Positions 1-12,795 are shown, counted from the stretch's first letter. The stretch: DNA of 30,194 nt from Azolla pinnata (GCA_037176905.1 JBBBWG010004080.1:1-30194), one strand, 5' to 3'. Numbers and translations are program-made. The notes: a model not told the origin generated them from the letters alone.

Positions 1-247
1 ACCATCACCACCATCACCATCACCACCATCACCACCACCATCACCACCACCATCACCATCACCATCACCACCACCACCATCACCACCACCATCACCATCA
101 CCATCACCATCACCATCACCATCACAACCACCACCACCATCAACATCACCATCACCATCACCATCACCATCACCATCACCATCACCACCACCACCACCAC
201 CACCATCACCACCACCACCAACATCACCATCACCACCACCATCACCA
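1..247. repeat. (ACC/ATC)n trinucleotide microsatellite
   Basis: About 245 bases of almost pure CAC/CAT triplets, read as a polymorphic mix of ACC and ATC units. One frame would read as polyhistidine, but there is no convincing coding sequence around it. It runs off the left edge of the window, so its full length is unknown. A shorter version of the same ATC/ACC motif appears at 23251-23293. Confidence 0.95.
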
Positions 248-636
248 TGATGGTAATGATGGTTTCGATGGCCCCATGGCCATGCATGGACCATGACTAG
301 GCGACGGCGATGGCGGCACCGATCTCCACAGATTGCCAGAGCTGGGCTCTTGTTGTTCTTAGGAGTTCATTTCCATCTATCCGGGCTTTCCGGTAACGAA
401 TCCGGGTATTCTCATGTTAACATGCTTACAAGGATTAACCACATCAATTATCTACGTTCTTGTTGTAAAACGTGCCGTCTGTAATCGGTCTACATAACAG
501 AATAGTAGAACTCCACAAATACGCACACAAATAGAAACCGATGGAGGGAGATAGAAAGATTACATTCAAATTGTTATTGATGATGATCTCTCAAGTACAC
601 ACTCTCGCTCTCAAACACTTCTTTTAACACTGCTAG

Positions 637-656
637 TATATATATATATATATATT
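637..656. repeat. (TA)10 dinucleotide tract
   Basis: Ten consecutive TA units in AT-rich intergenic sequence; an ordinary microsatellite. Confidence 0.9.
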
Positions 657-1811
657 AATAGAGAGGAGATATTTTGGTATGAGCCACCTCAAGCCCCTAC
701 TCCAGAAATATGAGGGCATGAGCGCTTTGCGTTCTCAATATAGCATGAAAGCCCATACCAGAAATTAAGGGGTAGAGTTCCACGTCAGAAGTAGAGGGCG
801 TAGAAGGGAGGAGTAGGGCATGGGTCGTGACCCACTTAGTTTCATAATAGTTCTAAATCAATTATCTACGTTCTTTTGGGTTTGTGTAATCTGCAACACA
901 AGGAAAAAAACAAACAAAACAGACAAGTTTGTGTTTTTTTCTTTCACACTCTTAGTTGATTCAACAGAAAACTCTGTATTGACCTGAATGCCGTAGACGC
1001 TGCTCGAAACTCTGTATTGATCTGTATTGCTCGGCATATTGTGACATGTATCGAAACATTTCAAGATACAGAAAGAACAGACCAGCATTCAATTGAAGCA
1101 CGGGCGATGATGATGAAACGCAATGCAATTCTAGTAGCAAAAAGAATTGGTCTTTGCTTTCGTTCCTTTCGTTTTGATGTCAACAACCCTTCGCTTATCT
1201 CGACTTAAGTGGGAAAGCAGTTGTGGGTTGAACCCAACGTAGCAAAAACGGCCTCTTGGGTTTGTTAAACAGATCCAAAATATTCAACAAACATACTATC
1301 TGGATCTCCACGATCGAGGATGTCTATAGTTCGAATCCATGCAGTCCTGATCCGATGCGAAAAAACGATATCCCTTTCTGATTAAATTGTTCAATCCATA
1401 ACAAAAAACACACCTTGATTAACAATTCAAGATTTAATTCGAAAAACAAAGCTAACATGGAGGTTTCTATTTCCAATCCCAAATCGTTTTGTCTTCCACT
1501 AGACCAATTTCATTCTTTGCTCTCATCAAAATATTGTGACGCTTTTGCAGGCTCATTTTCTATCCGCACAATTTCTATAACCCAATTCCATTCACCGCCA
1601 GACTCTGCATCATCAGATTACAAATTTTTTGAATGAATTAACCCTCCAAATCATAGCTACCTGACTAGCAATGATTTTACAAGTTAAATCAGTCATCTGC
1701 ACATTCTCAGTTAAAAATGTCAAAATCTGCCATTCTCCTTTCTTTTCCAAATCTCTCCAGTGTAGCCAAATTGCTAACCCAGAAAAATAGAGAGGCTTTT
1801 CGTTGAAAATC

Positions 1812-1868
1812 ACTCTAGCTCAAGTGGTCGAGCAAGATGTTGAAATCACCCAAGGTTCCATAGAGTAT
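1812..1868 (+). other. Possible tRNA-derived (SINE-like) head or tRNA relic
   Basis: TAGCTCAAGTGG near 1816 matches the pol III A-box consensus, and about 38 bases on GGTTCCATAGA is a degraded B-box. The spacing is right for a tRNA-derived promoter, but no full cloverleaf can be drawn by eye, so this is at best a SINE head or a decayed tRNA gene. Chance similarity is possible. Confidence 0.3.
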
Positions 1869-2898
1869 AATCTCCTCAACAAAAACTTGATGAGGAAACA
1901 AGACTATTTCAAGACTTCACGACATTAAGAGGAGCACAACAAAAATAATTTTCAGGTGTCAAGAGTACACTTCGATTCCTAAAATCTTGTCAGAAATTAA
2001 TTATCAAAGATGGAGAGAGAGAGAGGAGAGGAAAGGGAGAAAAAGCAACATACAAATGTAAAGAAAATTAAGTATGAAGGCTTTACCTTGCTCCCATGCA
2101 ACCAAGCCTTGGTGAACAGCATTGTACAGCAGAGGGTAATCGAGTGGGAGGGTAATATAGAGGGGGTGGGGAGAGAATTTTACAAAGTGTAATGTTCGAG
2201 TTAGAACTAGGTCAGATTGATCTTCAGCCCTTCGTCAAGACTAAGAGAGAAAGACACTCTACATCAAAAACGGAAGGCTATGAAATACAATGGTTTTAGT
2301 TAATCTATTCCACCCTTTGCTGGCACAGAATCAAAGTAGGTAAAAATCCAGTTCATTGGCTTTTGGGATTTCTATGATACACCCCAAATCCCCATTTCGG
2401 AAAGATGAGATGCTACCACCCTGAAGGCCTGGTAAACAGAACATTCATGTATTTAGTGAAAATTTTTACTCAATCCTCTAGTACTACACATCAGAAAATG
2501 AGCTTCCTTTTTACTTGAATGACAAAAGAATGCATATTACCTGTGGTATAAAAACAGCAAACTAACGTAGGTGAGGTAACATAACATCCTCCGAGCTGCC
2601 CTTGATCTGGATCGTGCACATTGACCCACTATGTCTATCATAGATTGTGGGCCACATATCTTCACATGGATAGCTCTACAGCTAAGCAAAGATGAGGCCC
2701 CAATTTGAATAGAAGTTCCCATTTTTTGCCATCACTTAAGCTTTCCAATCATTTGGACTCATTAACCATATAGCTATTGCCTGCTTTCCTCCAGATTGTT
2801 GGTAGGCAAGTGAATTGAGGGTATTTACACCTTCAAAATCAAATATACAATCCTTTGTGTTCGATTTCCCACTCTTTCTCCATTAGCCCTAAAGGTAT

Positions 2899-5800
2899 TC
2901 ATCCCGTGTTCTGTTTTCTTTCAGCAATAATATCTCCAGCTTTGATTGCTTCGGCCCCATCAGCCTTTCTTTGAATCAGCCCATCTTTCAATTGCTGTAG
3001 CATTTCTGCTCCCCCAGAACATAGTTGTGCAAGAGATTCACTTGCTTTCCCCACCTCGAGTAAAGCACTGGGATCTCTTTGAAGAGCTTCCCAGGACTGG
3101 CTAAGAAACTCATCTGTTAGCTTTCCACTGCCACCACTTGAGTTCTGTAGACGCCACTCAGCTAAAGCAACTAATGCATCAATGACTCGTGGTAATGCTT
3201 GGGCTACCACTGGCTGCCCATTAGAAACTGCAGAGACAGATTCGTGAGTGTTGTTTCTGTTTACAACAATATCAGATATCTGTGTAGGTCTCCCACATGA
3301 TAACATTATTGAATCAGCGAGGAGACCATCCTGAAGTGCACCAGAATCAACTTGACTCTCCTTAACATCGTCAGATTTGGAAGCGGGAAGATCAAGAATC
3401 TGACTCTCATTTTTTTCAGGCGATTGAGCAACAGCTTTGCTCATTTGGGGACCAGTCACTTCAGGACACTCAGTTTCCACCTCATTGATTGAACCACCAT
3501 TAGTGAATGGTGGGATGTGTGAGTGTCCAAAATTTTTGGCATTATTAGTATCATCAACCTGGATTCTACTCGATGTCAATGGAGGAGAGGAATTGCTGAC
3601 GGGTTGCTCAGAGGAATCAGATGGTAAGAAAAGAGATTGGCCAAATAATTTAACATGCTGTACATCTGCCATAGCTTGAGAAGCAATAGCTGTATCTCTG
3701 CATTGGGGAACATGTGCATACTGAGAAACAGACTGTTGTGACCTGATCAAACTTGGATCATCCAGTTCATGCTGCCTGATGTTTTCAACCTCAGTACTTA
3801 AACGCATGAACTCTTTGAAAGAAACCATTTTCTGTTGCTCATTCAGAGGAGTGCGAGTCTGATGATGTGATTGACCATGGGCTTCATCAGCTTGCACGAG
3901 ACTGTGAGATGGAACTTGCTGTACTTGGGAATGTTGCTGCTGCCATTGAAGCTGCATAATCTGGGACTGAATTACATGTTCTTGCTGTTGTGTAAGTGGT
4001 GGTTGTAGATTGCCATTTATCTGATAAAGCTGGGACTGATGTACATCAGAGTGATAAGCTGTAGGTGAGAAATTATTAGTAGATGTGAGATGTGGCCCCC
4101 CAACTTGACTGGTGGTCAGCAACACTTGATTCATGGCTGGTGATACTGGATGATTGGACCGAGCCTGCTGGAATTTCTTCCTGGCTTGACGGAGATCATC
4201 AATTGCAAGTTGAAGTTGCTGTTTCTGCCACTCAAAAGATGATCCTGATTCGGTAGTCTGACCTTGTACTTGAGGATGAGATGGCATAGTGGGTTGTAGC
4301 GGTTGGAGACCAGGGAGCTGTGGCGCAAAAGGTAAAATTTCTTCATGTGCTCTAGATATGGATTGCTGTTGCTCAAGGTGATGGGGCTGATTAACAATTT
4401 GAGGTGATCCTGAATTAGTCACAGCACCAGGAAGAAGCAGCTGTTGAGGTTGTGGCAAAACCATAGATACATATGAATTCTGAGGGTTTGGCAAACCATA
4501 AACAGGTGCATTCAATTTTGGTAGCACGGTCGCAGGTGATGGATTGGAAGGAAGTCCAGCTGTTTTAGAACTCTTCTGAGCACTAGACTCTTCCAAGACG
4601 GTTCTACTAGAATTGGCAAGGGATTCAACATGAGTAGCATTCTCTCCAGAATCAAGTACACGTGGTACAGCTTTCAAATTTGCATCATCAAATGGAATGG
4701 GTGCTTTCCTTGAAACATTCTGTCCCCCAGAGCCAGGATTGGTGCTAGAATCCGACTCATCAGCTTTTCTCTTCCCTATACTAACCCTCCCATTGCCACT
4801 TATAACACCTTCACACTCCAATGTTAGCTTGGCTTTTGAGTTCTGAAAATAAGTCTTGATCTGAGTCAGAGACTTACCTGGTAGTCTCTCACGGAGGCGT
4901 TCCCAATTTTTTCCATGAGTCCTAAGAACATCAATAAATATGTCTTTCTCATCCTGGGTCCATGATGTTGGCTCTCTCCTAGTTCTTGTCTCTGTCCCCT
5001 TGGAGCCTTTCTCTTTTGCATGAGTAGGTTGTATTACATGCATAGATTGCATACCTGAGGATACAGAAGGCATATGTGGAGCTAAAGCTGGTCCAAGAAC
5101 AGGTAGAGCAATAGCATGAGCAAGAGACGGTGTAGCATTTGATGGTACATTGGTAAGATTTGACAAAACAAGTGGTTCTGCCTTCACACTTAGAAAATCT
5201 GGCTTAGATTCTCCACAAACTAGGGTCTCACCAACACCAGGCATCACTTGATTGGCAGCAATGGTTTCGGCAGTATCAACATCAGGAGCTAATTTGTCTT
5301 GCTTACTAGCATCTCCCAAACAGAGAGTGGCCTTTGCATCTTCTACTCCTTTATGATCAGCATGAGCATTTGATCTTTCAACCGACTTCAAATCACTACT
5401 TGAATATGTATTTCCAAGGACTGGTTCTTTACAGGGTATCGAGCTTTGTATGCGTCCAGCTAAGAAAGCTGATTGCACTTCAATATCAGCAGAAGACGCC
5501 TGAGCATTGGCATGTTTATTTGGTTCAACAAACACACCAGCAGGCTCCGTAGTCAATTTTTGCTCCTTCTCGGCTTCAACAGCTGCCTTGTACATTTCCA
5601 CAAGCAGATCAAGCCCTAGTTTCTTCCGTGCTTTACTGAAAAACGTTTTGCACTGACCCTGGTTTTTTGTACCAATGTACAGAGATATGTTATGAAAATC
5701 CTTACCAAACATCGGAATCGCTTTCATAAACAGCTCCCTTTCACTGTCAGTCCAGTGAGATTCTGAATCCCCATTAAGACCTCTATAGGATCGGCTGTTC

Positions 5801-8800
5801 AAACTCCTGGGTGTCTTGGACACAATTTGGTCTACACTGCCCGCCTTATCTAACGAGACACATGCACCAAGCACTGGCTTGTTCGAAGTTCGATCACGAT
5901 ATGTTTTTGAGCTTGCCACTGCACAATAAAAGAAGATATCACAATCAAGAGGAAGTCTGAAAACAAAATAATATCACAGTAGAATGGATTCTTAAAATAA
6001 AAAAGGCATGAGCATGCGAAGCACAATGTCGTGCAATTCCCCTTGTTCGTAGTACAGGTCGAACTGACTTCTCAGTCTGAATTGGATAAAAGCAAAACAT
6101 GAGATGATACACTGCCTAATGTTTCTCTGTGTGATGATAAACTCAAAAAGCCTAGAAGAGGAGAAATCTATAAAGTCTGCATTACAAAAACTTTTAGAAA
6201 TGATCCTGGAATGATAGAATGCCAGGTAGCTTCTATGCATAAAGATAAGACAGTAGAAGAAAAGTTTGTTAGTTAAATCACAAATTGAATATAATTTCTT
6301 ACATGAAGCCCGAACTACCCTTGAGCTGGACATTGCAGCAGCGGCAGCAGCAACCAATGATAAGCCTTCCATGCATGCAGCATCAGCTTCACGTTGCCGG
6401 CTGCTAGAAATCGTGGTGGCAAGATACAGAGCATTGGAACGAGAATCTCTCCGCTTCTTCAGCACATGTTTACGATGCACCCTCTCGAAGTCTTCCGACT
6501 TCTGATTGAGATAATAGAATTGTACACAGTCTGCCACAGTTTTGTGTTCAAGAAAAGATGCAATTTTCCTCAAGTTTTTCCCTAGTAAGAGGTATTTCTC
6601 AAGGAACAAACTTTTCTCTTCTGCTGACCATGGATTCATTAGCTTGCGCTCCCGCTCAGCAGCAATCGGATCCTCAACCAATGCATTATTAGTTTCAAAA
6701 CTATGAAAATTCTCCAGATCCTTCCCCAATATCATAGATGGCATTCTCAGGAATTCTCTCTCCTTAACTGGAGCCATCCTAAGAAACTTTTTAGCAAATT
6801 GAATCTCTTCTGGATCAGCCTCTGCCACAGCAGAACCTAGAAACATGCACGCATAAAAAACTCATTTAGGGTAAAATCCCTTTACTTCGTTTCAGCATTG
6901 CTCGTAAAAAAAGAAATCAAAACAAAACTAGGGAAATCTTTAAAGTTAATTCAGTACTTCCAAATTTCCAAAACATTGCACTCATCTTTAAGAAAATACT
7001 GGTCTGGCCATATCAAGATACTAGTAAATTGGACAAGGAAATAAGTTTATAATTTTGATCGAATAGATTTGACTTTTGAAATTATCCAAAAATTCCAAAC
7101 AATTTATATTAGAGAGTAGAAAGCCAGTTGATGAAACAATTACCACCAATCATAGGGCATGGTTGAATGGCAGCATCTACATTCTTCTGTTCAGGACTCC
7201 ACAAGTAGGGATCCACGGTCTGGTCTTTAAGAAGGCATCTAGCTTGTCCACGCTTCCATAACTCTTTTTTAACTCTGTTTTTAATAACCAAGGCTCTTTC
7301 AACAAATATCAAACTTTTCTTCTTCTCAGCAATTTTAGACTCGAGGATTTTCCTCTTCTTTTGGTGGCTTTCAGCATTATATTCCCAGATATCAGTTTCT
7401 TGTGGAAAACCATAGATTCTCTTTTCATTAAGCGTCAGTTTGATACAAGCTGGATAGAGATGAGCTAAAGCATCTGAGGCCTGACGAGCAGTTTCCTGAT
7501 TTGAGAGTAATAGAGAGGAGACCACATGTGAGGATATCTCAGATGATATTCCTCCTGGACTGGTCATGATAGTTCCCTTTGGAGATGATCTACAATGCTC
7601 CATTGTTTTATCTATTTTCTGATCCAATTCATCATCTAATTTCTCTTTTTGCACAGTATTATCGCCTGAGTTAAATGCTGAATAGGGAATTTCTTCAATT
7701 GGAACATCTTGAGTTAGTGGAAGATTGTTCATTTCGGGGGAATCGGATGGTTCCAGTGTGGAATTTATGCAAGAATCTCCTGGATGTGGGTTAGCAACAT
7801 TATTCTCATCATCTGGCTTTTGAATCTCTTTAACTAGAGCAAAATCACCACCAACCTTCTCAATATATCCTGTGGCAAGACCCTGTTCATTTTCAAGCGT
7901 AATAAGCTGCTTCTCTAATGAATCTATTTCTATTTCCACTTTCTTCGCATGCCTCATCAGTACCATGTTACATACACTTGGTATTGACCCATGAAGTTTC
8001 TCTATGAATTCCCGGATAGATTCTAAATTAGGAAGCTGTGTAAAATTAATTGCATCTGTATATTCGTGTAACACACTTGTCCATGGCATGCTAGAACCAG
8101 TATGGTCCATGGCCAATGCTTTTATGATTTCCTCAGTACTATGACCTGTACTTGGTTCATGCAGGCCACATTCCTCTTTGGTATCATTCTTTCTGTTATC
8201 TGTCAAAGTTTGTAGAGAATATCATTTTTTATAAACCAAACATTGTGAATTGGAAAACATTTACACAAACTATAGGAAAATACATTCTCCACCTGCAGTG
8301 GCTGTATGTTCATTGTTTGAGTTGTTAAACTGAGGTTCCAAATCTCCATTCTGCTCAGAGAGACCTTGAATATGAAATTGAGATTGCAAACTTCCATTCT
8401 GTTCACAGGGGCCTTGAATATGATAGTGTTGTCCTTGCATATCACTCTTCTCGGTATCTGCAAAAGCTTGCACTTTCAAGTCATGCAGTTCTAGACACCC
8501 TGTACTAGCTCGAGTATACACAAATCCTAGCAAATAGCAGTTATTTACCTGTTTTCATCACCTGCTGATCCGACGAGATATTGACCTGAAGCTGTAGATC
8601 TTGATTCAGCTCCTGAGCCTCACACTGTTCCCCATGGATATGAGGATCTACAAATGCTTGGAGATAATGACTTATAAGCTAGATTCTAATAGACATTATA
8701 CATAAAAACAGGCAAAAAACATTCCTTACCTGCATTGACCACCTGATCAGCACATGAGAGTGCAAAATGAGACTGAAAACCTTCATTTTGCTTGCAGTGA

Positions 8801-11800
8801 TCTTCACTATCCACAACAACTTTTTCCTGAATTGATGGATCCTCCTCAGCCTTCATATCCTCAGATTTTTTCTGACAGGATGGATTGACCTCTAAAATCT
8901 TAACCTCATCATATTTCTTCTGAGAAGATGGATCCTCCTCAATCTTCTCCTTCTCATACTTAGCAAGACCCTGGCCCCATGTCAAGCGTGGTCTTTTCTT
9001 TGAGTTGGGGACTGATTCCTCTGCATTTAACTCATGCATTTGAGAATTTTGCACCATTTGATCCTCAAACAATGACGTAACTCCTAATATTTCTGACCTA
9101 GGAGAAACAATCCCAAGATCTCGGGAATGTGATTTAGATGGGTAACTAGAAATCCGAGAAGGTAGGCCATTATATAGACCCCTATCCTTATTCCTCCATT
9201 CTTTATGAGATTGATCTTTGTAAACTTCTGAATACAACGGTTCTCTATTAGATGCACTTCCATATCTATCAATTCTTCCCTCCAGTACATCCTTGTTTTC
9301 TACACTCCATTCCCTCGAAGAATCGAGCTTTGGCAAATGACAAACTCTCCGGTAGTTGTCAGGCCTGCTCACATTCTTTTCCCTAAAATCTTGATCTCTA
9401 TGGTTCAAACTCCAAGAATAACGTGAACTGGCTGACTTCATTCTTTCTCCATCTCGAGATCCAAGCACTTCAAAAGAGCTCTGGCTCCCATTACGAGGAC
9501 TGGGATCGTACTGTGGGCTCAATGCAGCTCTGACGTCCACAGGTGAGATGTGAGTGTCTCTGAAATGAAGTCCATCTATATCTTTGACGTATTTGTCTGC
9601 ATTAGGACTACTGACATAACCACCAGATAAGATGAAGGTATCCCTTTCAGCTTTTCCGTTCTCAGAAGATCTAATAGCAGCGGAATCAGGCTGGCGGCTA
9701 AAAGCCACTCCATACCTGCCATTTTCATATGTTCCATGTCTACCTGTAAAACCTAGAGAACAAATTGAACATAAATAAGGAAAACTAGACACGCTATCAC
9801 AGCATAAGCAAGAGTGAACAGAGCATCAGTCAAATTCAACAGAAGAAATTGATCTGAAATGCAAACAGATGATCTTCTGTACTAAACTCCTGTGATGTTT
9901 TATTTATCATTTTGAAGCTCTTGAAAAACTAATCAGAAAGATAGGCCATGCATAATAGAAATCACCGAAACAATGAACTAAACTTTCAGGCACCAAAAGC
10001 TATTATAAACCTTATCATCACCGATGACATTAGCAACAAAAAGAAACAATGCATGCAAATGAAGAGGCAGCTAACAAAAATGCACGATCCTTTAGAAAAT
10101 CTGTTTATAGTAACATTCAAGGAAGCTCTACACCAGCAACCAGATTATAGTTCATTTTATGAAATGTAGTATTAAGACCCTCGTACAGAACAAATGGGAG
10201 AAGACATGCACGGAAAGACTGTTGATTGTAACCTGGCACCCGATGTAAGAAGCACCATAAGCAAAGAAAACTCAACTAATACATGCATACAAACAACACA
10301 CAAAATGATTTCACATGAGAAAACAAATGATAGCCCTGAACCAAGACCTTGACAGAGATCAGAAAACTAGCAATAGAAATATCATTGTCCTACCGAAAAA
10401 ATATATAGCATTTCCTAATCAACTTTAACAACCAATCTATAGCCTATAGCACACATGAACATGTTAGGAAAATTATGAAACAAGAACTCCGTAAATAAAA
10501 ACCACACCACAGCACAGTTTTGTACAATTTTCTTGAGAGGAACAATCAAAACGTGACCTTCCCGTTCAGTTATACAGTCACGTTCCCATTTTCTGCTGCA
10601 TGTCACAACCAAAACACGGTCTTACCATGAACTTGTAGAGCTTCATCTTCCTATTATACTAGATTAATCACCAAACAACAGCCTTCCTACTAATACTCAA
10701 CCAGGCCAGGGCTTTATTTATAGCCAAAACATGTTCTTCAAAATTTTTTACTATAAAGTAACAAAACAAACGGTGTTAGGGGAGAAAGTAAGGCAGATCG
10801 TGAGCTGGCGTTCTGATTGGAATAGACAACAAAGGGGACAAAGATGCCTGTTTTCTCACTCTGGGCAACATAGAAATGTCGAAAATATTTCCATTCTATT
10901 CCACAAGAAAATGAAATGATGATCTCCTACCCCGAACACGAGAAGAACAGAGTAATCCTCGTCAATATAATGACCAGAATGAAGTCTTACCAATAGATAT
11001 AACTACTAACCTATAATTGTCCTACACGTGAAAGATGAATAATTCCACATTTTATTTTTACTAACCATAGCACGGCCTCTCCTCCAGGTATTACTATCAA
11101 AACATCAGCTCCATAATTATAACACCAACACAACATGGCCTTTATACTCCATATCAATACTTAACCGTGACCTCTCTCAACTATTACAACATGCAAACAT
11201 TGTAACGTGTAGTTTTCTGCACGATACATATCAGAAATGGGTTTGTGCACACAATTTACCACAATGGCATATGAATTTCTGCTTGATATTAAACATAAAC
11301 AAATGGTTTTTCTCCAATGAGAAACGACTTCCTTCAGCCTCCACAACATGGCCTTTATACTCCATTTCCTACCTGCTGCGTTCTTTCTGCTACAACTCTA
11401 CTAAAACATGTTCCTCTGCTCCATATAGAGCACCAATTTATAGTTTTCTACCCTATATGAGCACCAATATCTGTTCTTTCTACACCATATAGCCGTCAAA
11501 GCATCGCCATACTGGTATAGAGCATTAAAACGGCCTTTTTTCTTGGTACACACACCAAACAGATACATTTACTTAAAATATTTTAACCACCAAAAAGTAT
11601 GTCCTTTATACTCATTTTAGGGATGAACTTTCAGTACAGAGCAGCAATATGGTTTTCTTCTCACTACGAAAACCACAAAGATGTTTCTTCTTGAAATAGC
11701 CACCAAAAAAGGATTCTTCATACTCAATTCTAAGGCTGAAATGTTGGATATCTTTACATCACTAAACTCCGTTGCTAGAGCAGGAACAAAATAAACTCCG

Positions 11801-12429
11801 TTGCTCGAACAGGAACAAAATAAACTCCCTTGCTCGAACAGGAACAAAATAAACTCCCTTGCTAGAACAGGAACAAAATAAACTCCCTTGCTAGAACAGG
11901 AACAAAATAAACTCCCTTGCTAGAACAGGAACAAAACAAACTCCCTTCCTAGAACAGGAACAAAACACTAGCAACAGAGACAAAACTAGCATGTCAAATA
12001 AAGCATGGCTTGTCTGCTAGATCTCTCCGACGAAGCAAAAAGGATCTTTTTACAGACCCATGTATGTACTGTCCCTTACCGAAGATTTGTAGAACATCAT
12101 GGACTACGAGAAACTCACGCCACACAACAGACTGCAAAGAACATGAAGGGAAGAGGGGGGGGGGGGAGAGAGAGAGAGAGAGGAGAGAGGAAAGAATCAA
12201 CGGTACCTGGAGCTCTTCTTTTGTTGTTTGAAGCGAAGGAAGCTGAAGAAGAAGAGTACCTCTGAGAAGAAGATCTGTGCTCTGAACTCCAAAGCTCTTT
12301 CTTTCCAGAAGAAGGGAACCTATCCCTGCTGCTGTTGCTGTTGTGGCTGCTGTTGCTGTTGTACGACTGGCGCTCCCAAGAGCTCGGGGCAGAAGAGGCA
12401 GAAACAGGGGAGATATGGTCGGGAGGCAT
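2899..12429 (-). CDS. PWR: POWERDRESS-like SANT-domain transcriptional co-repressor (NCoR/SMRT-like)
   Basis: Seven coding exons on the minus strand: 12429-12207, 9752-8730, 8647-8549, 8457-8293, 8199-7144, 6836-6303, 5918-2899; total 6120 nt, 2039 aa. Every internal junction is phase 1. The start MPPDH at 12429 was chosen over an in-frame ATG at 12483 because it resembles the MPQDH start of Arabidopsis PWR. Visible landmarks: Ser-rich N-terminus; KKRPRLTWGQGLAKYEKEK motif (end of exon 2); SANT 1 at about residues 925-975 (NPWSAEEKSLFLEKYLLLGK); SANT 2 at about 1089-1140 (HWTDSERELFMKAIPMFGK); a third SANT/Myb at about 1352-1405 (SWTQDEKDIFIDVLRTHGK); Gln-rich stretches; a VKLFG motif near 1788. 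In Arabidopsis PWR works in the nucleus with histone deacetylase HDA9. Exons 3 and 4 look like tandem copies. The long last exon is open throughout. Confidence 0.88.
8293..8730 (-). repeat. Tandemly duplicated small-exon module in the POWERDRESS-like gene
   Basis: The end of exon 2, exon 3 (8647-8549) and exon 4 (8457-8293) share a peptide pattern of the type C/S-E/K-Q-N-x-x-L/F-x-x-Q/H-F/L followed by a hydrophilic tail and a phase 1 donor. Exons 4 and 5 start alike (DTEKSDMQG, DNRKNDTKE). Exon 4 carries two copies inside itself (HIQGPCEQNGSLQSQF then HIQGLSEQNGDLEPQF). Both small exons are symmetrical (phase 1-1), so skipping either keeps the reading frame. Confidence 0.6.
9753..12206 (-). 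other. First intron of the POWERDRESS-like gene
   Basis: Predicted from donor CAG/GTACCG after the MPPDH exon and acceptor TCTCTAG before the GRHGTYENG exon; phase 1 on both sides. It is 2.45 kb, far longer than the other introns of the gene (about 90-720 bases). No conserved exon was found inside. The only clear structure is the 29-bp tandem array at 11764-11966. CTTTATACTCCAT recurs at about 11140 and 11350. Confidence 0.65.
11764..11966. repeat. 29-bp tandem repeat, seven copies
   Basis: A unit beginning AAACTCCCTTGCTAGAACAG recurs at 11764, 11793, 11822, 11851, 11880, 11909 and 11938, with a few substitutions (G or C at position 8, A or C at position 14). It lies in intron 1 of the POWERDRESS-like gene. 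Short minus-strand open frames over it are by-products of the repeat. Confidence 0.93.
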
Positions 12430-12652
12430 GGGAGAAGAGAAGTCTCGAGCATTAAACGGGGCGACGGATCCTGCACTATACATCTATCTGCGGATGCTTC
12501 CTTTGGGGGGGGATCATGAAGGCGAAGCAGGGGGGGGAGGGGGTAGGAGGAGAAGGTAGAGAAGGGGGGAGGGAGAGCAAGGAGGAAGGAACGGAGGAGG
12601 GGGGGGGAGGAGCTGTGGGAGGAAGCATGTGAGCAGGGTGTGGAGAAAGGTG

Positions 12653-12746
12653 AGGGTTAGGGTTAGGGTTAGGGAAAGGGCAAGGGCAAGGGCAAGGGCA
12701 AGGTTCTAGGGCTAGGGTTAGGGTTAGGGTTAGGGTTAGGGATTTG
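12653..12746. repeat. TTAGGG-type interstitial telomere-like repeat
   Basis: Several perfect AGGGTT units on both sides of a (GGGCAA)n block. The unit is the six-base TTAGGG form, not the seven-base TTTAGGG usual in plants and seen at 15512. It lies 220-320 bases upstream of the POWERDRESS-like start codon. Confidence 0.9.
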
Positions 12747-12795
12747 GGTAGAAGGAAGGGGTTGTGGGGGGAGCTCTGTCTCAGCAGAGAAACAC

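Larger units (their letters stand above)
248..2898. other. Non-coding flank and 3' side of the POWERDRESS-like gene
   Basis: AT-rich sequence with only short open frames (73 codons or fewer) that show no family resemblance. A perfect (TA)10 tract lies at 637-656 and a GA-rich stretch near 2010-2040. The part next to 2899 must include the 3' UTR of the minus-strand POWERDRESS-like gene; I could not fix the polyadenylation point. GTTCGAATCC at about 1329-1338 matches a pol III B-box but I see no matching A-box before it. Confidence 0.6.

Noticed and set aside
5919-5919. Start of a separate 1006-codon gene at a GTG
   Set aside because: An acceptor (TTGTGCAG) ends exactly here and the frame joins exon 6 in phase 1 between SANT 1 and SANT 2; it is the last exon of the POWERDRESS-like gene.
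12429-12483. ATG at 12483 as start of the POWERDRESS-like protein
   Set aside because: The in-frame ATG at 12429 gives the family-like MPPDH start; the 18 extra residues have no counterpart I recall. Not fully excluded.
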